A stretch of DNA of 64,000 bases from Ryuthela nishihirai (taxonomy: Eukaryota > Arthropoda > Arachnida > Araneae > Heptathelidae). The notes under the pieces are model-generated. The model made no database searches and was not told where the DNA came from. It was given only the letters and a program-made list of their open reading frames with translations. The DNA is taken from NCBI GenBank assembly GCA_038380435.1, contig JAWZYU010000028.1, forward strand, positions 40,545,095-40,609,094, in the 5' to 3' direction. Below are positions 1 through 9,774 of this stretch, one piece after another. Within the stretch, counting starts at the first letter, position 1; every line of letters starts with the position of its first letter. The translations under genes and the position numbers were made by a program.

Positions 1-237
1 CTTACTGATACAGAATATTCATCAAGGAAAGTAAGACAAATCTTACTGATACAGATTATTCATTAAGAAAGGTAAGACGAATCTTAATAATACAGATATA
101 TTCATCAAGGAAAGTAAAACAAATCTTACTGATACAGAATATTCATCAAAGAAAGTAAGACAAATCTTACGGATACAGAATATTCATCAAGGAAAGTAAG
201 ACAAGTCTTACTGATACACAATATTCATCAAGAAAAC
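1..237. repeat. 41-bp tandem repeat array (cut by window start)
   Basis: Nearly six units begin at 1, 42, 83, 125, 166 and 207. Each starts with CTTACTGATACAGAATATTC or a near variant and ends in GTAAGACAAAT. The last unit decays after position 237. The array probably continues to the left of the window. No ORF spans it. Confidence 0.9.
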
Positions 238-546
238 TTCCTCATATATGTACACCGAAAAACAATCCAAAAAAAAAAATGCATTCTGCCTTTCTCTTAG
301 TGCAATGTTTTATTATTCCTTCTGGTTACTCTACAATTAATGCAACGGGACGTAAAATTTAGAAGAACGTGAACTGTTTTTTATTAGTAGACCTGCACAG
401 CAATTTTTCCTTGACTCTGTACAGGCAGCAGCTTTATAATAAATTTGTCCCGCTAGCAATATTGGTAATCACGGTAGGATCTAAAGAAGGAAGGCACCCT
501 ACTCCCCTCCTGGAACCGGCATTGATTATTATATATCAAGCCAATT
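238..546. other. Unassigned AT-rich spacer
   Basis: AT-rich sequence with an A-run near 270-280. A 73-codon ORF here runs into the adjacent SINE and resembles nothing I know. I see no feature. Confidence 0.6.
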
Positions 547-566
547 CCCCCCACCCCTGCCCCTTG

Positions 567-953
567 GGGCGGGGGTGGCTCAGTCGGTAGCGCGCCAGGC
601 TCGTAATCTGTAGTTCCCAGTTTCGAGTCCCAGCTGGGTCAGCGTTGAGATTTATCTCCGCAAAATTCCCCTCCCTGCCCACGGTCAGTAGGGAACACCG
701 ATGGGCTTGGAAAGGCCGCCGTCCGTCGGATGGGACGTTAAGCCGTGGCCCCGTGTGCGGGAGAGCCATACCCTGTGCACGTTAAAGAACACGCTGGATG
801 GCCTTGACGGGAGGCTACCATCTGTCTCCCAACAGCTGTTCCAGTGGGTCCCCTCCCCCAACCTTCTCTGAGCCTTCGGGGTCCATGTGACCTGGCCATT
901 TAGCCCATGGTGTGCAAAAAAGTGCCGCTCAGAGGTAAAACAACCCAACCCAA
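567..953 (+). mobile_element. SINE-A, full length
   Basis: Full copy: tRNA-like head, conserved body, and tail ending AAAACAACCCAACCCAA. It is flanked by an imperfect ~20-bp C-rich direct repeat (547-566 and 954-975), read as the target-site duplication (TSD). The element carries no protein. Short ORFs on both strands across SINE-A copies are by-products of the GC-rich body. Confidence 0.92.
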
Positions 954-975
954 CCCCCCCACCCCTGCCCCCTTG

Positions 976-1582
976 AGATGGCTAGTAGCAGAAACGGAGG
1001 GGGGGGGGGGGAATTCAGAAATTACTTTAAAAAACCCTAAAACTGAGGGTTTTTTTTACACCGTATTGGGGTTTCGTGCCCAACCTTGCCGTTACCTTCT
1101 CCCTTTTCATTAGGAACACGTGGCCTCCTTTTTATTTCATATTTTTTTATAGATCCGTGCCCGTTGGTAATGAATAAATTTTTAAGCGACAATAAAAAAT
1201 AATTTTATTTCCCAGCAATCTAATAAAATAGTTTTGTTCTTGTTTTCTGACTCTGTTGAAAACGTTAATAGTGTTCGCGCTCGTTCACTTGCAACTTTTT
1301 CCTTTTCATTAGCAACGATAATATTCGGATTTAATTAATTTTTCAAATATATATGTTAAAAAAAAAACCAATCCTCATTAATATTTTTAGATGAAATTTT
1401 CTTTTTATGTATATTTAAGAAGTTTTCGGATTGTTCCGTATATTCAAATATTTTTATTTGAGATATCAATAATTATAAAGATATGCATATGAAGAAATAT
1501 TTTTGTACTAATAAATAGGCATATGTTAAAAATACGAAACGTTTATTTTTGTACATACTGAATCCTAATCCCTCCAATCCAG
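976..1582. other. Unassigned AT-rich spacer
   Basis: Contains a G-run near 998-1011 and long A/T runs. No coding or repeat structure recognised. Confidence 0.55.
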
Positions 1583-1690
1583 CTGGGCGATGGTGGCTCA
1601 GTCGGTAGCGTTTCGAGTCCCACTTGGACCAGCGTTGAGATTTATCTCCATACTTTCGACCCGATCCTATCCTTCCCTCGGTCAGTAGGG
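1583..1690 (+). mobile_element. SINE-A, partial old copy
   Basis: The head (A box TGGCTCAGTCGG) is joined directly to the B-box region by deletion of the anticodon-arm segment, then body sequence to GGTCAGTAGGG. A second copy abuts it at about 1696. Confidence 0.8.
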
Positions 1691-1695
1691 TAAGG

Positions 1696-2148
1696 GTAAT
1701 CTGTAGTTCCCAGGTTCGAGTCCCAGCTGGGTCAGCATTGAGATTTATCTCCGCAAAACTCCCCGCCCACGGTCGGTAGGGGACACCGATGGGCTTGGAA
1801 TGGCCGCCGTCCGTCGGAGGGACGTTAAGCCTTCGCCCCGTGTGCGGGAGAGTCATACCCTGTGCACGTTAAAGAACACACTAGATGGCCTTGACGGGAG
1901 GCTACCATCTGTCTCCCAACAGCTGTTGCAGTGGATCCCCTCCCCAACCTTCTCTGAGCCTTCGGGGTCCATGTGACCTGGCCATTTAGCCCATGGTGTG
2001 CGAAAAAGTGCCGCTCAGAGGTAAAACAACACAACAGCTATTGCAGTGGGTCCCCTCCCCCAACCTTCTCTGAGCCTTCGGGGTCCATGTGACCTGGCCA
2101 TTTAGCCCATGGTGTGCAAAAAAAGTGCCGCTTAGAGGTGACCCAACC
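1696..2148 (+). mobile_element. SINE-A with duplicated 3' end
   Basis: Starts inside the head (GTAATCTGTAGTTCCC) and runs through the body to a first tail at about 2034. It then continues directly with a second 3' third (2035-2148) that begins at the internal AACAGCT site. See the finding on tandem SINE tails. Confidence 0.85.
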
Positions 2149-2177
2149 TTTCCTGTAACCTTTGTGGCTTTCATGAA

Positions 2178-2557
2178 GCGGGGTGGCTCAGTCGGTAGCG
2201 CGCCAGGCTCGTAATCTGTAGTTCCCAGGTTCGAGTCCCAGCTTGGTCAGCGTTGAGATTTATCCCCGCAAAATTCCCCGCCCTGCCCACGGTCAGTAGG
2301 GGACACCGATGGACTTGGAAAGGTCGCCGTCCGTCGGATGGGACGTTCAGCCTTCGCCCCGTGTGCGGGAAAGCCATACCCTGTGCACGTTAAAGAACAC
2401 GCTGGATGGCCTTGACGGGAGGCTACCATCTGTCTCCCAACAGCTGTTCCAGTGGGTCCCCTCCCCCAACCTTCTCTGAGCCTTCGGGGTCCATGTGACC
2501 TGGCCATTTAACCCATGGTGTGCAAAAAATTGCCGCTCAGAGGTAAAACAACCCAAA
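2178..2557 (+). mobile_element. SINE-A, full length
   Basis: Head, A box, B box, body and AAAACAACCCAAA tail are all present. No convincing TSD. It lies 29 bp after the preceding copy in the same orientation. Confidence 0.9.
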
Positions 2558-2569
2558 TCCTAACATCTA

Positions 2570-2671
2570 TTCCCTGGGTTCCCAATCTTCTCTGAATTCT
2601 TGGAGTCTTTGTGACTTGGTCATTTAGCCAATTGTGTGAAAAAAATTGTCACTCACAGAAAATCCAACCCT
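2570..2671 (+). mobile_element. SINE-A tail fragment, old
   Basis: Diverged 3' third: TTCTCTGAATTCTTGGAGTC, then CATTTAGCCAATTGTGTG and a degraded tail. It is older than its neighbours judging by substitutions. Confidence 0.7.
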
Positions 2672-3047
2672 TTAGTCCTGCCCCCTTTGAAATTCCACAG
2701 TTGTAATGTGGCCCTCGTTAACAAAAAGTTGCCAATCCCTACAGTAATCTCTTCCTTTAGCTTTACTTTATAACGTTACTCAAACAGTTTCAATATCTAT
2801 GAATTTTTTTGTAATATTTTTTCGTTGCAAATATCGTTAACATTATAATTTCGTTTTCAAACTATTATAATTATTTTAAATTGTGTAATAGCACAAAGGA
2901 TTAAGAAATGATTTAGTGGCATGTATTTCGGTATGTTTCAGGAAGTGTCAGAATTTTAATTTTTACCGCATTGGGCTTTTATTTTAATCGAGCTCGGACT
3001 CAGTAATTATCGGAAGAGTTCGGACCAGGGCTCGAATATTGGAGCTC
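2672..3047. other. Unassigned AT-rich spacer
   Basis: AT-rich, no ORF of note, no repeat seen. Confidence 0.6.
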
Positions 3048-3058
3048 ACTCTCTAAAG

Positions 3059-3448
3059 TGAGGCGGGGGTGGCTCAGTCGGTAGCGCGCCAGGCTCGTAA
3101 TCTGTAGTTCCCAGGTTCGAGTCCCAGCTGGGTCAGCGTTGAGATTTATCTCAGCAAAATTCCCCGCCTTGCCCACGGTCAGTAGGGGACACCGATGGGC
3201 TTGGAAAGGCCGCCGTCCGTCGGGTGGGGCGTTAAGCCGTGGCCCCGTGTGCGGGAGAGCCATACCTTGTGCACGTTAAAGAACACGCTGGATGGCCTTG
3301 AAGGGAGGCTTCCATCTGTCTCCCAACAGCTGTTCCAGTGGGTCCCCTCCCCCAACCTTCTCTGAGCCTTCGGGGTCCATGCGACCTGGCCATTTAGTCC
3401 ATGGTGTGCAAAAAAGTGCCGCTCAGAGGTAAAACAATCCAATCCAAA
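3059..3448 (+). mobile_element. SINE-A, full length, reference copy
   Basis: Best copy for describing the family. tRNA-like head (3063-3140) with Pol III A and B boxes, then an unrelated body of about 280 bp whose central part (around GACGTTAAGCCGTGG to GTTAAAGAACACGC) is nearly identical in all copies, then a tail of AAAACAA and AACCC-type repeats. The head resembles elongator tRNA-Met around the anticodon arm (GCGCGYCAGGCTCGTAATCTG minus variants), from memory. Perfect 11-bp TSD ACTCTCTAAAG at 3048-3058 and 3449-3459. The central domain recalls widely conserved metazoan SINE domains such as Nin-DC, which is inference only. Confidence 0.95.
3070..3124 (+). promoter_or_regulatory. RNA polymerase III internal promoter of SINE-A
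   Basis: A box TGGCTCAGTCGG at 3070-3081 and B box GGTTCGAGTCC at 3114-3124, 32 nt apart, as in type 2 Pol III promoters of tRNA genes. Given once for the reference copy. Most full-length SINE-A copies keep both boxes. Confidence 0.8.
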
Positions 3449-3670
3449 ACTCTCTAAAGCCGCACTCATCTCTAGTGTGTAGCATTATAGCATTTTTTAA
3501 CTTCTTTAGATTTAATAAAAAAGGAAGATGCCTTACTTTATTTGAATCTTGACATTGATGAGTCTTCTTCTCAGTCATTAATCGTGTTCATTCCAATGAA
3601 ACCTGATAAAAGAAACACAAGAAATTTAACCAATATTATTAGAAAACTACATACAATAGAATAAAAAAAA

Positions 3671-4300
3671 GTTGAATAGGAGAAACATGTTAATAAGGGC
3701 GGACCGCGTAATACCAGTTGAACACGTAAATACAAGTGGACCATGCAATGCAATTGAACACGAAAATACTGGTGAACCGGTAGGGTGGGGCGGGGGTGGC
3801 TCAGTCGGTAGCGCGCCAGGCTCGTGATTTGTAGTTCCCAGGTTCGAGTCCCAGCTGGGTCAGCGTTGAGATTTATCTCCGCAAAATTTCCCGCCCTGCC
3901 CAGTAGGGGACACCGATGGGCTTGGAAATGCCGCCGTCCGTCGGATGGGACGTTAAGCCGTGGCCACGTGTGCGGGAGAGCCATACCCTGTGCACGTTAA
4001 AGAACACACTGGATGGCCTTGACGGGAGGCTACCATCTGTCTCCCAACAACTGTTCCAGTGGGTCCCCTCCCCCAACCTTCTCTGAGTCTTCGGGGTCTA
4101 TGTGACCTGGCCATTTAGCCCATGGTGTGCAAAAAAGTGCCGCTCAGAGGTAAAACAACCGAACCCAACTGGTGAACCGCGTAATCCAGTTAAATGCGTA
4201 AAATACTGAAGGGCCACATGATACAATTGGACACGTAAATACAGTCGATCACTTAACCCGGCGGAATACGTAATACATAGTTGAACATGTAAATACTGAT
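3671..4300. repeat. Degenerate ~37-bp tandem repeat, split by SINE-A
   Basis: Units read roughly GGACCRCGTAATACCAG then TTGAACACGTAAATACTGGT. About two and a half units lie at 3671-3779 and about three more at 4180-4300. The SINE-A at 3780-4167 interrupts one unit with TSD ACTGGTGAACCG. Units differ by many substitutions, so the array is old. Confidence 0.7.
3780..4167 (+). mobile_element. SINE-A, full length, inside a tandem repeat
   Basis: Complete copy flanked by perfect 12-bp TSD ACTGGTGAACCG at 3768-3779 and 4168-4179. The TSD is itself part of the ~37-bp repeat unit. Confidence 0.95.
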
Positions 4301-4671
4301 TTGGTTTGTTTTACCTCTGAGCGGCACTTTTATGCATACAATGGCCATGTCACAAGGATCCCGAGTGCTTAGAGAAGTTGGGGGAGAGGATCCACTGGAA
4401 CAGCTATTGGGAGACAGATGGTAGCCTAGCGTTAAAGGCATCCACTGTGTTCTTTAAAGTGCACAGGGTACGGCTCTCCTGCAAATGGACCACGGCTTAA
4501 CACCCCAATCGACGGATGGTGGCGGTTTCAAGCCCTTCAGTGTCTGTTACTGACTGAGATTAGGGCAGGGAGTTTTGCGGAGACAAATCTCAATGCTGAC
4601 CCAGCCGGGACTCGAATCTGGAAACTGCAGATTATGAACCTGTTGCGCTACCGACTGAGCCACCCCAGTCC
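4301..4671 (-). mobile_element. SINE-A, old full-length copy
   Basis: Reverse orientation, tail at left (TTTGTTTTACCTCTGAGCGG), head at right (GCTACCGACTGAGCCACC). Many substitutions and small indels relative to the fresh copies. Confidence 0.85.
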
Positions 4672-5041
4672 CGAAACAGAACGGGACTATGGATCTAAGC
4701 AAAGAAAACGCAAATGGGATCACCATATTAAATTGGGGCCGATCTGTCAAGTACCTGCAGAATTACGGGGAGCCGAAAACATCAGCCACCAGTGACACTC
4801 TGCACGTAAACTAGAGACCACAATACACATGAAAAGCTTACTATTCTGAGTCATTATATTAAGCGACGCCGGTCATTTCTGCTAATATTTTATAAGGAAT
4901 TTTACATTTTGTTATAAAAACAGTAATTCAGTAAAACATAAATCCTTCATCCTCGGGATTTAGGGATTTATGTCTTAGTGTTCAACACGAGCCGCATTTT
5001 AAAAAATTCCGTTTTTCTGACAATGCTGCTTAACTCTCCGT
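4672..5041. other. Unassigned spacer
   Basis: No recognisable element or gene. Confidence 0.6.
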
Positions 5042-5054
5042 ATCTCGAACTCTG

Positions 5055-5441
5055 ATGGCGGGGGTGGCTCAGTCGGTAGCGCGTCAGGCTCGTAATCTGT
5101 AGTTCCCAGGTTCGAGTCCCAGCTGGGTCAGCGTTGAGATTTATCTCCGCAAAATTCCCCACCCTGCCCACGGTCAGTAGGGGACACCGATGGGCTTGGA
5201 AAGGCCGCCGTCCGTCGGATGGGAGGTTAAGCCGTGGCCCCGTGTGCTGGAGAGACATACCCTGTGCACGTTAAAGAACACGCTGGATGACCTTGACGGG
5301 AAGCTACCACCTGTCTCCCAACAGCTGTTCCAGTGGGTCCCCTCCCCCAACCTTCTCTGAGCCTTCGGGGTCCATGTGACCTGGCCATTTAGCCCATGGT
5401 GTGCAAAAAAGTGCCGCTCAGAGGTAAAACAACCCAACCCA
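5055..5441 (+). mobile_element. SINE-A, full length
   Basis: Complete copy, perfect 13-bp TSD ATCTCGAACTCTG at 5042-5054 and 5442-5454. The head reads GCGCGTCAGGCTCG, the variant closest to tRNA-Met. Confidence 0.95.
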
Positions 5442-5669
5442 ATCTCGAACTCTGCGGTCACATGGACACCGAAGGATGGACCCTCCTAACGGATACCAAA
5501 AATATATTGGTCGGCTGACAGCTGGTTGTGTTTCGATTGGCTATCTGTAAATTAGTTCTAGTCTTCAATTTTGATGCGAAGTGGTGCGTTCAGCGTTCTA
5601 CAGTTCAGCGTTAATGTTCAGCGTTATAGGTTACAAAAAATTCTAAAATATGCATGTTTAAAAAGGCGG

Positions 5670-5701
5670 CACTTGGAAATCCACAACTGGATTTCCAAGT
5701 G
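5670..5701. repeat. Perfect 13-bp inverted repeat (hairpin)
   Basis: CACTTGGAAATCC at 5670-5682 pairs with its exact complement at 5689-5701 across a 6-nt spacer. It lies immediately left of a reverse SINE-A. No T-run follows, so it is not a terminator. Confidence 0.75.
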
Positions 5702-5703
5702 AA

Positions 5704-6089
5704 GGGTTGAGTTGTTTTACCTCTGAGCGACACTTTTTTGGACACCATGGGCTAAATGGCCAGGCCACATGGACCCCGAAGGCTCAGAGAAGGTTGGGGG
5801 AGGGGACCCACTGGAACAGCTGTTGGGAGACAGATGGTAGCCTCTCGTCAAGGCCATCCAGCGTGTTCTTTAATGTGCACAGGGTATGACTCTCCAGCAC
5901 ACGGAGCCACGGCTTAACGTCCCACCTGATGGACGGCGGCCTTTCCAGGCCCATCGGTGTCCCCTACTGACCGTGGGCACGGCGGGGAATTTTGCGGAGA
6001 TAAATCTCAACGCTGACCCAGCTGGAACTCGAACCTGGGAACTACAGATTACGAGCCTGGCGCGCTACCGACTGAGCCACCCCCGCCCC
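5704..6089 (-). mobile_element. SINE-A, full length
   Basis: Reverse copy with complete body and head. The tail is short (GGGTTGAGTTG). No clear TSD. Confidence 0.92.
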
Positions 6090-6715
6090 ACTAATAGGAA
6101 CCAAAATATGAGGAGATTGAGCAGCGTGTTACATCCAGCAGTGACATCGAGATGGAAGAGAAAGCCAGCTGAGCTTTCTATCTCTACTAAAAGCAATTCC
6201 GTAGATCCTGGACAGGGCTAAAAGCTTGAGCGAAGAAATCACCAATGCTGACCTCATTATGGAAAGGAATCTCAACTCTAAGAGAGGCTTTGAAACAACT
6301 TCTTTCATTTCACAGAGAGTCACAGAAGCAATTTATCAGGAATGCAAAAGCAGAAGAGGATTATTTTGATTCTGAAGTTTCGTGAAGCCTCTTCAGAAAC
6401 CGCCAGGGCCTTTCAAGAGGAAAAGCCAGAAAACCAATGAATCCTAATGAAGCTCCATCAGATGACTAGTTCTGAATAAACTTAATTGCTTAATTCTGTG
6501 TTTAATTAGCGTTTTTTTACGGAAATGTGAATATTGAATTTTGTATCCACAACGTATCCCATCGAAACTCGAAGTTTGAGTACAATAATAAAGTAATAGA
6601 GGTTCGAGTATATAATGCACTTACTGTTTCGTATGCTTAGATTGTTAATCTATATAAATATCAGTTCCATAATTCATACTTATGTCTTCCAAAGCCCGAT
6701 TAGAATGGGGGAGGA
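6090..6715. other. Unassigned spacer, possible remnant of a coding sequence
   Basis: One plus-strand frame at about 6106-6166 reads EEIEQRVTSSSDIEMEEKAS before a stop. Later frames give short acidic or basic stretches, and AATAAA occurs near 6475. This could be a decayed exon or processed pseudogene. I recognise no family and the reading is broken by stops. Confidence 0.25.
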
Positions 6716-6736
6716 GGGCGGGGGTGGCTCAGTCGG
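6716..6736 (+). mobile_element. Head of a SINE-A split by a second SINE-A (part 1)
   Basis: Only GCGGGGGTGGCTCAGTCGG remains before the inverted SINE-A at 6737-7116. The element resumes after position 7132. Confidence 0.85.
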
Positions 6737-7116
6737 GTTGGGTTGTTTTACCTCTGAGCGGCACTTTTTTGCACACCATGGGCTAAATGGCCAGGTCACA
6801 TGGACCCCGAAGGCTCAGAGAAGGTTGGGGGAGGGGACCCACTGGAACAGCTGTTGGGAGACAGATGGTAGCCTCCCGTCAAGGCCATCCAGCGTGTTCT
6901 TTAACGTACACATGGAATGGCTCTCCCGCACACGGGGCCACGGCTTAACGTCGCATCCGACGGACGACGGCCTTTCCAAGCCCATCGGTGTCCCCTACTG
7001 ACCGTGGGCAGGGCGGGGAATTTTGCGGAGATAAATCTCAACGCTAGCCCAGCTGGGACTCGAACCTGGGAACTGCAGATTACGAGTCTGGCGCGCTACC
7101 GACTGAGCCTGGGACA
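6737..7116 (-). mobile_element. SINE-A inserted into the A box of another SINE-A
   Basis: Complete reverse copy. Its flanks GGGGTGGCTCAGTCGG (6721-6736 and 7117-7132) form a 16-bp TSD made of the host element's A-box region, so the insertion split a pre-existing plus-strand SINE-A. Confidence 0.9.
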
Positions 7117-7494
7117 GGGGTGGCTCAGTCGGTAGCGCGTCAGGCTCGTAATCTGTAGTTCCCAGGTTCGAGTCCCAGCTGGGTGAGCGTTGAGATTTAT
7201 CTCCGCAAAATTCCCCGCCCTGCCCACGGTCAGTAGGGGACACCGATGGGCTTGGAAAGACCGCCGTCTGTCGGATGGGACGTTAAGCCGTTGCCCCGTG
7301 TGCTGGAGAGCCATAACCTGTGAACGTTAAAGAGCACACTGGACGGCCTTGAAGGGAGCCTACCATCTGCCTCCCAACAGTTGTTCAAGTGGGTCCCCTC
7401 CCCCAACCTTCTCTGAGCCTTCGGGGTCCATGTGACCTGGCCATTTTTAGCCCATGATGTGCAAAAAAGTGCTGCTTAGAGGTAAAACGACCCA
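7117..7494 (+). mobile_element. SINE-A, host copy (part 2)
   Basis: Continues the element begun at 6716: the duplicated A box, B box (GGTTCGAGTCC), full body and tail to GGTAAAACGACCC. It carries more substitutions than the inserted copy, consistent with greater age. Confidence 0.9.
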
Positions 7495-7523
7495 AAAAAA
7501 GAACTGGGAAGAAAGAGCAAAGG

Positions 7524-7546
7524 GTTGTGTTATTTTACCTCTGATC
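7524..7546 (-). mobile_element. SINE-A tail, split by a hAT-like MITE (part 1)
   Basis: GGTTGTGTTATTTTACCTCTGAT is the start of a reverse SINE-A. The rest resumes at about 7888. Confidence 0.75.
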
Positions 7547-7887
7547 CAGGAACGTATCCAGGATTTAGTTTCAGGGTTACGAGAATTTAGTTTAGGGGGG
7601 AGCGCTTTGGGGGCGTAGACTTGAGTAGGGTTTCCCCGATTTCTAAAATATTCCGCTAGACAGAAAAGGTTAAAATGATTTTCTATACGGAATAAAATTT
7701 TATAGTTTTTTTTTTAATCTATTTTTAGTGTCGAGCATGTACTAAGGGGCTAAAATAAAGTTATATAAAGACACCTGTTTTGGATTTCAAAGAAGGTAGA
7801 CAGGTTTGAAATTTCGCATAAGACGATCGGATTTTCAGTGGGGGGACCCCCTGGTTCGTATTCATCAGAGCCCCGGGTACGTCCCTG
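7547..7887. mobile_element. hAT-like MITE, 341 bp
   Basis: Ends are imperfect inverted repeats: CAGGAACGTATCCAGG at left, and the complement of the right end reads CAGGGACGTACCCGGG (13 of 16 identical, differences are transitions). Flanking 8-mers CTCTGATC (7539-7546) and CTTTGATG (7888-7895) look like a diverged 8-bp TSD. The TIR style and the 8-bp TSD are typical of hAT elements. No transposase inside. It sits in the CTCTGAGC motif of a SINE-A tail. Confidence 0.7.
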
Positions 7888-8231
7888 CTTTGATGGCATT
7901 TTTTGCGCACAATGGGCTAAATGGACATTTCACAAGTACCCCGAGGGCTCAGAGAAGGTTGGGGAAAGGGGGACTCATTAGACAGCTGTTAGAAGATGGA
8001 AGTCTCCGGTCAAGGCCATCCAGTGTATTCTTTAACGTGCACAGGGTACGGCTCTTGGGTGGGAGGCAAGTCCGTGGCACGCGGGATCACGGATTTACTT
8101 CTCATCCGAAGGACGGTGGCCTTTCGAAGCCCATCAGTTTCCCCTTTGTTACCGTGAGTAAAGTGAGGATGATGGATATAAATCTAAATGCTAGTTGGGA
8201 TTCGAACCTGGGAAAGGTAGATTACGATTAC
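7888..8231 (-). mobile_element. SINE-A, old host copy (part 2), ends at a nested SINE-A
   Basis: Continues the reverse copy from GCATTTTTTGCGCACAATGG to the tRNA-like region TAGATTACGATTAC, where a younger SINE-A has inserted. It contains a short extra segment near 8061-8085. Confidence 0.8.
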
Positions 8232-8610
8232 GGGGCGGGGGTGGCTCAGTCGGTAGCGCGCCAGGCTCGTAATCTGTAGTTCCCAGGTTCGAGTCCCAGC
8301 TGGGTCAGCGTTGAGATTTATCTCCGCCCTGCCCACGGTCAGTAGGGGACACCGATGGGCCTGGAAAGGCCGCCGTCCGTCGGATGGGACGTTAAGCCGT
8401 GGCCCCGTGTGCGGGAGAGCCATACCCTGTGCACGTTAAAGAACACGCTGGATGGCCTTGACGGGAGGCTACCATCTGTTTCCTAACAGCTGTTCCAGTG
8501 GGTCCCCTCCCCCAACCTTCTCTGAGCCTTCGGGGTCCATATGACCTGGCCATTTAGCCCATGGTGTGCAAAAAGTGCCGCTCAGAGGTAAAACAACCCA
8601 ACCCAACATA
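8232..8610 (+). mobile_element. SINE-A, full length, nested
   Basis: Complete young copy with perfect 14-bp TSD TAGATTACGATTAC at 8218-8231 and 8611-8624. The TSD is part of the older reverse SINE-A head. A small deletion removes GCAAAATTCCCC. Confidence 0.95.
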
Positions 8611-8671
8611 TAGATTACGATTACTCTCCCTTATTGTGTGTTTAAAAAACTAAAATAAATATTTCCTTAAG

Positions 8672-8715
8672 CAGTTGCTTGGCACAGAGTTCTGACAGAT
8701 GTGAATCAGTTTAAT
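8672..8715 (-). mobile_element. SINE-B, host copy (part 1)
   Basis: GCAGTTGCTTGGCACAGAG and following match the 3' half of SINE-B. It is interrupted at the TSD AATCAGTTTAAT (8704-8715). Confidence 0.8.
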
Positions 8716-8944
8716 TTTTTTGGTTGGTTGTTTTACCTCTGAGCGGTACTTTTTTGCACACCATGGGCTGAGGGTATGGCCACAGGGTATGGCTCTCCCG
8801 TGCACGGGACCACGGATTAACGTCCCATCCGACGGACGGAGACCTTTACAAGCCCATCGGTGTCCCCTACTGACCGTGGGCAGGGCGGGGAATTTTGCGG
8901 AGATAAATCTCAACGCCGACCCAGCTGGGACTCGAACCCGCCCC
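8716..8944 (-). mobile_element. SINE-A, internally deleted, inside SINE-B
   Basis: Reverse copy lacking much of the 3' body and also the A-box region (B box region runs straight into CCGCCCC). Perfect 12-bp TSD AATCAGTTTAAT at 8704-8715 and 8945-8956. Confidence 0.9.
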
Positions 8945-8956
8945 AATCAGTTTAAT

Positions 8957-9077
8957 ACAAAACATAGTAGAAGGTCTGTGAGGAAGGCGAGACCTCAGCA
9001 AAAACAACACAAACATCTATGCCTAAACAGGAGCTCGAACCCAGGTCCTCTTGATCAGTAGGTAAGCGCGCTACCCT
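8957..9077 (-). mobile_element. SINE-B, host copy (part 2)
   Basis: Resumes the interrupted SINE-B through AGAAGGTCTGTGAGG to the head (GAGCTCGAACCCAGGTCC, then GCGCGCTACC). It is older and more diverged than the copies near 28.7-29.1 kb. Confidence 0.8.
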
Positions 9078-9774
9078 AATATTCATATAACAGGAAAAAT
9101 AAACATACCTCATCCGAAATTAGGACTTAGATTTCTTTTTCTACTAGAAATTAAGAATGGTAATAATTCGGGCAACTAAAATAAAAATATTATTTAACAA
9201 ATTTTCATTTTAATTACAAATATTTTTCGTTATTTTGTGGACTACCCTGCATTTCACAGGCTACAATTTAAGGAAAACGGGAAAAACTCGCTTTTTTTCT
9301 GTTATTAAAAGTACGGAAGAATCAAGTCTCCGAAATCTGAACGTTAGGATTTAAGTAAAATGGCACAGTATAAATAATAAAAATGGCGACTTGAATCTTG
9401 AGCAAAGTAAATTGTGCCACTGCAGAAATAAGAGCAACATTTCAACATGAGTCAACTAGATTGAGAAAATGTGCCAATGTCAGTTGTTTTTGCGTTTCTG
9501 AACAAATTTCTTTCTTCTGATGTCATATAGCAAAAACTATCTTTTTTACCTCTACTTCAGTCCACAAAATGGCGAACGAAACAAAGAGATGGTCGGCATG
9601 AATTCTGATTATAAAGAGATCTTTGTTTTATTAAAACAGGTTGGCTGGAAACCTAAATGTTCCCTTTTTTTATTCTGCTGAAAAATATTCTCCCATTTCG
9701 AAGAAAAAAATCTAATTTTTATTCGGGCTTGGAATTTTATTCGGAAAGTAGAACACTTGTTTATTTTTTAGCTT
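9078..9774. other. Unassigned AT-rich spacer
   Basis: Nearly 700 bp of AT-rich DNA without a notable ORF. Nothing recognised. Confidence 0.6.

Noticed and set aside
567..953. Numerous 60-160-codon ORFs such as those containing AEINLNADPAGTRTWELQ, found at dozens of places
   Set aside because: They are translations of SINE-A in one or other frame. Every copy gives the same peptides on both strands, and the element is a Pol III-type non-coding repeat.
3063..3140. Real tRNA genes
   Set aside because: The heads have A and B boxes but lack a proper acceptor stem and continue into a conserved SINE body in every copy.
5670..5701. Hairpin as a transcription terminator
   Set aside because: No T-run follows and there is no gene upstream. 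Such terminators are not expected in an animal genome.
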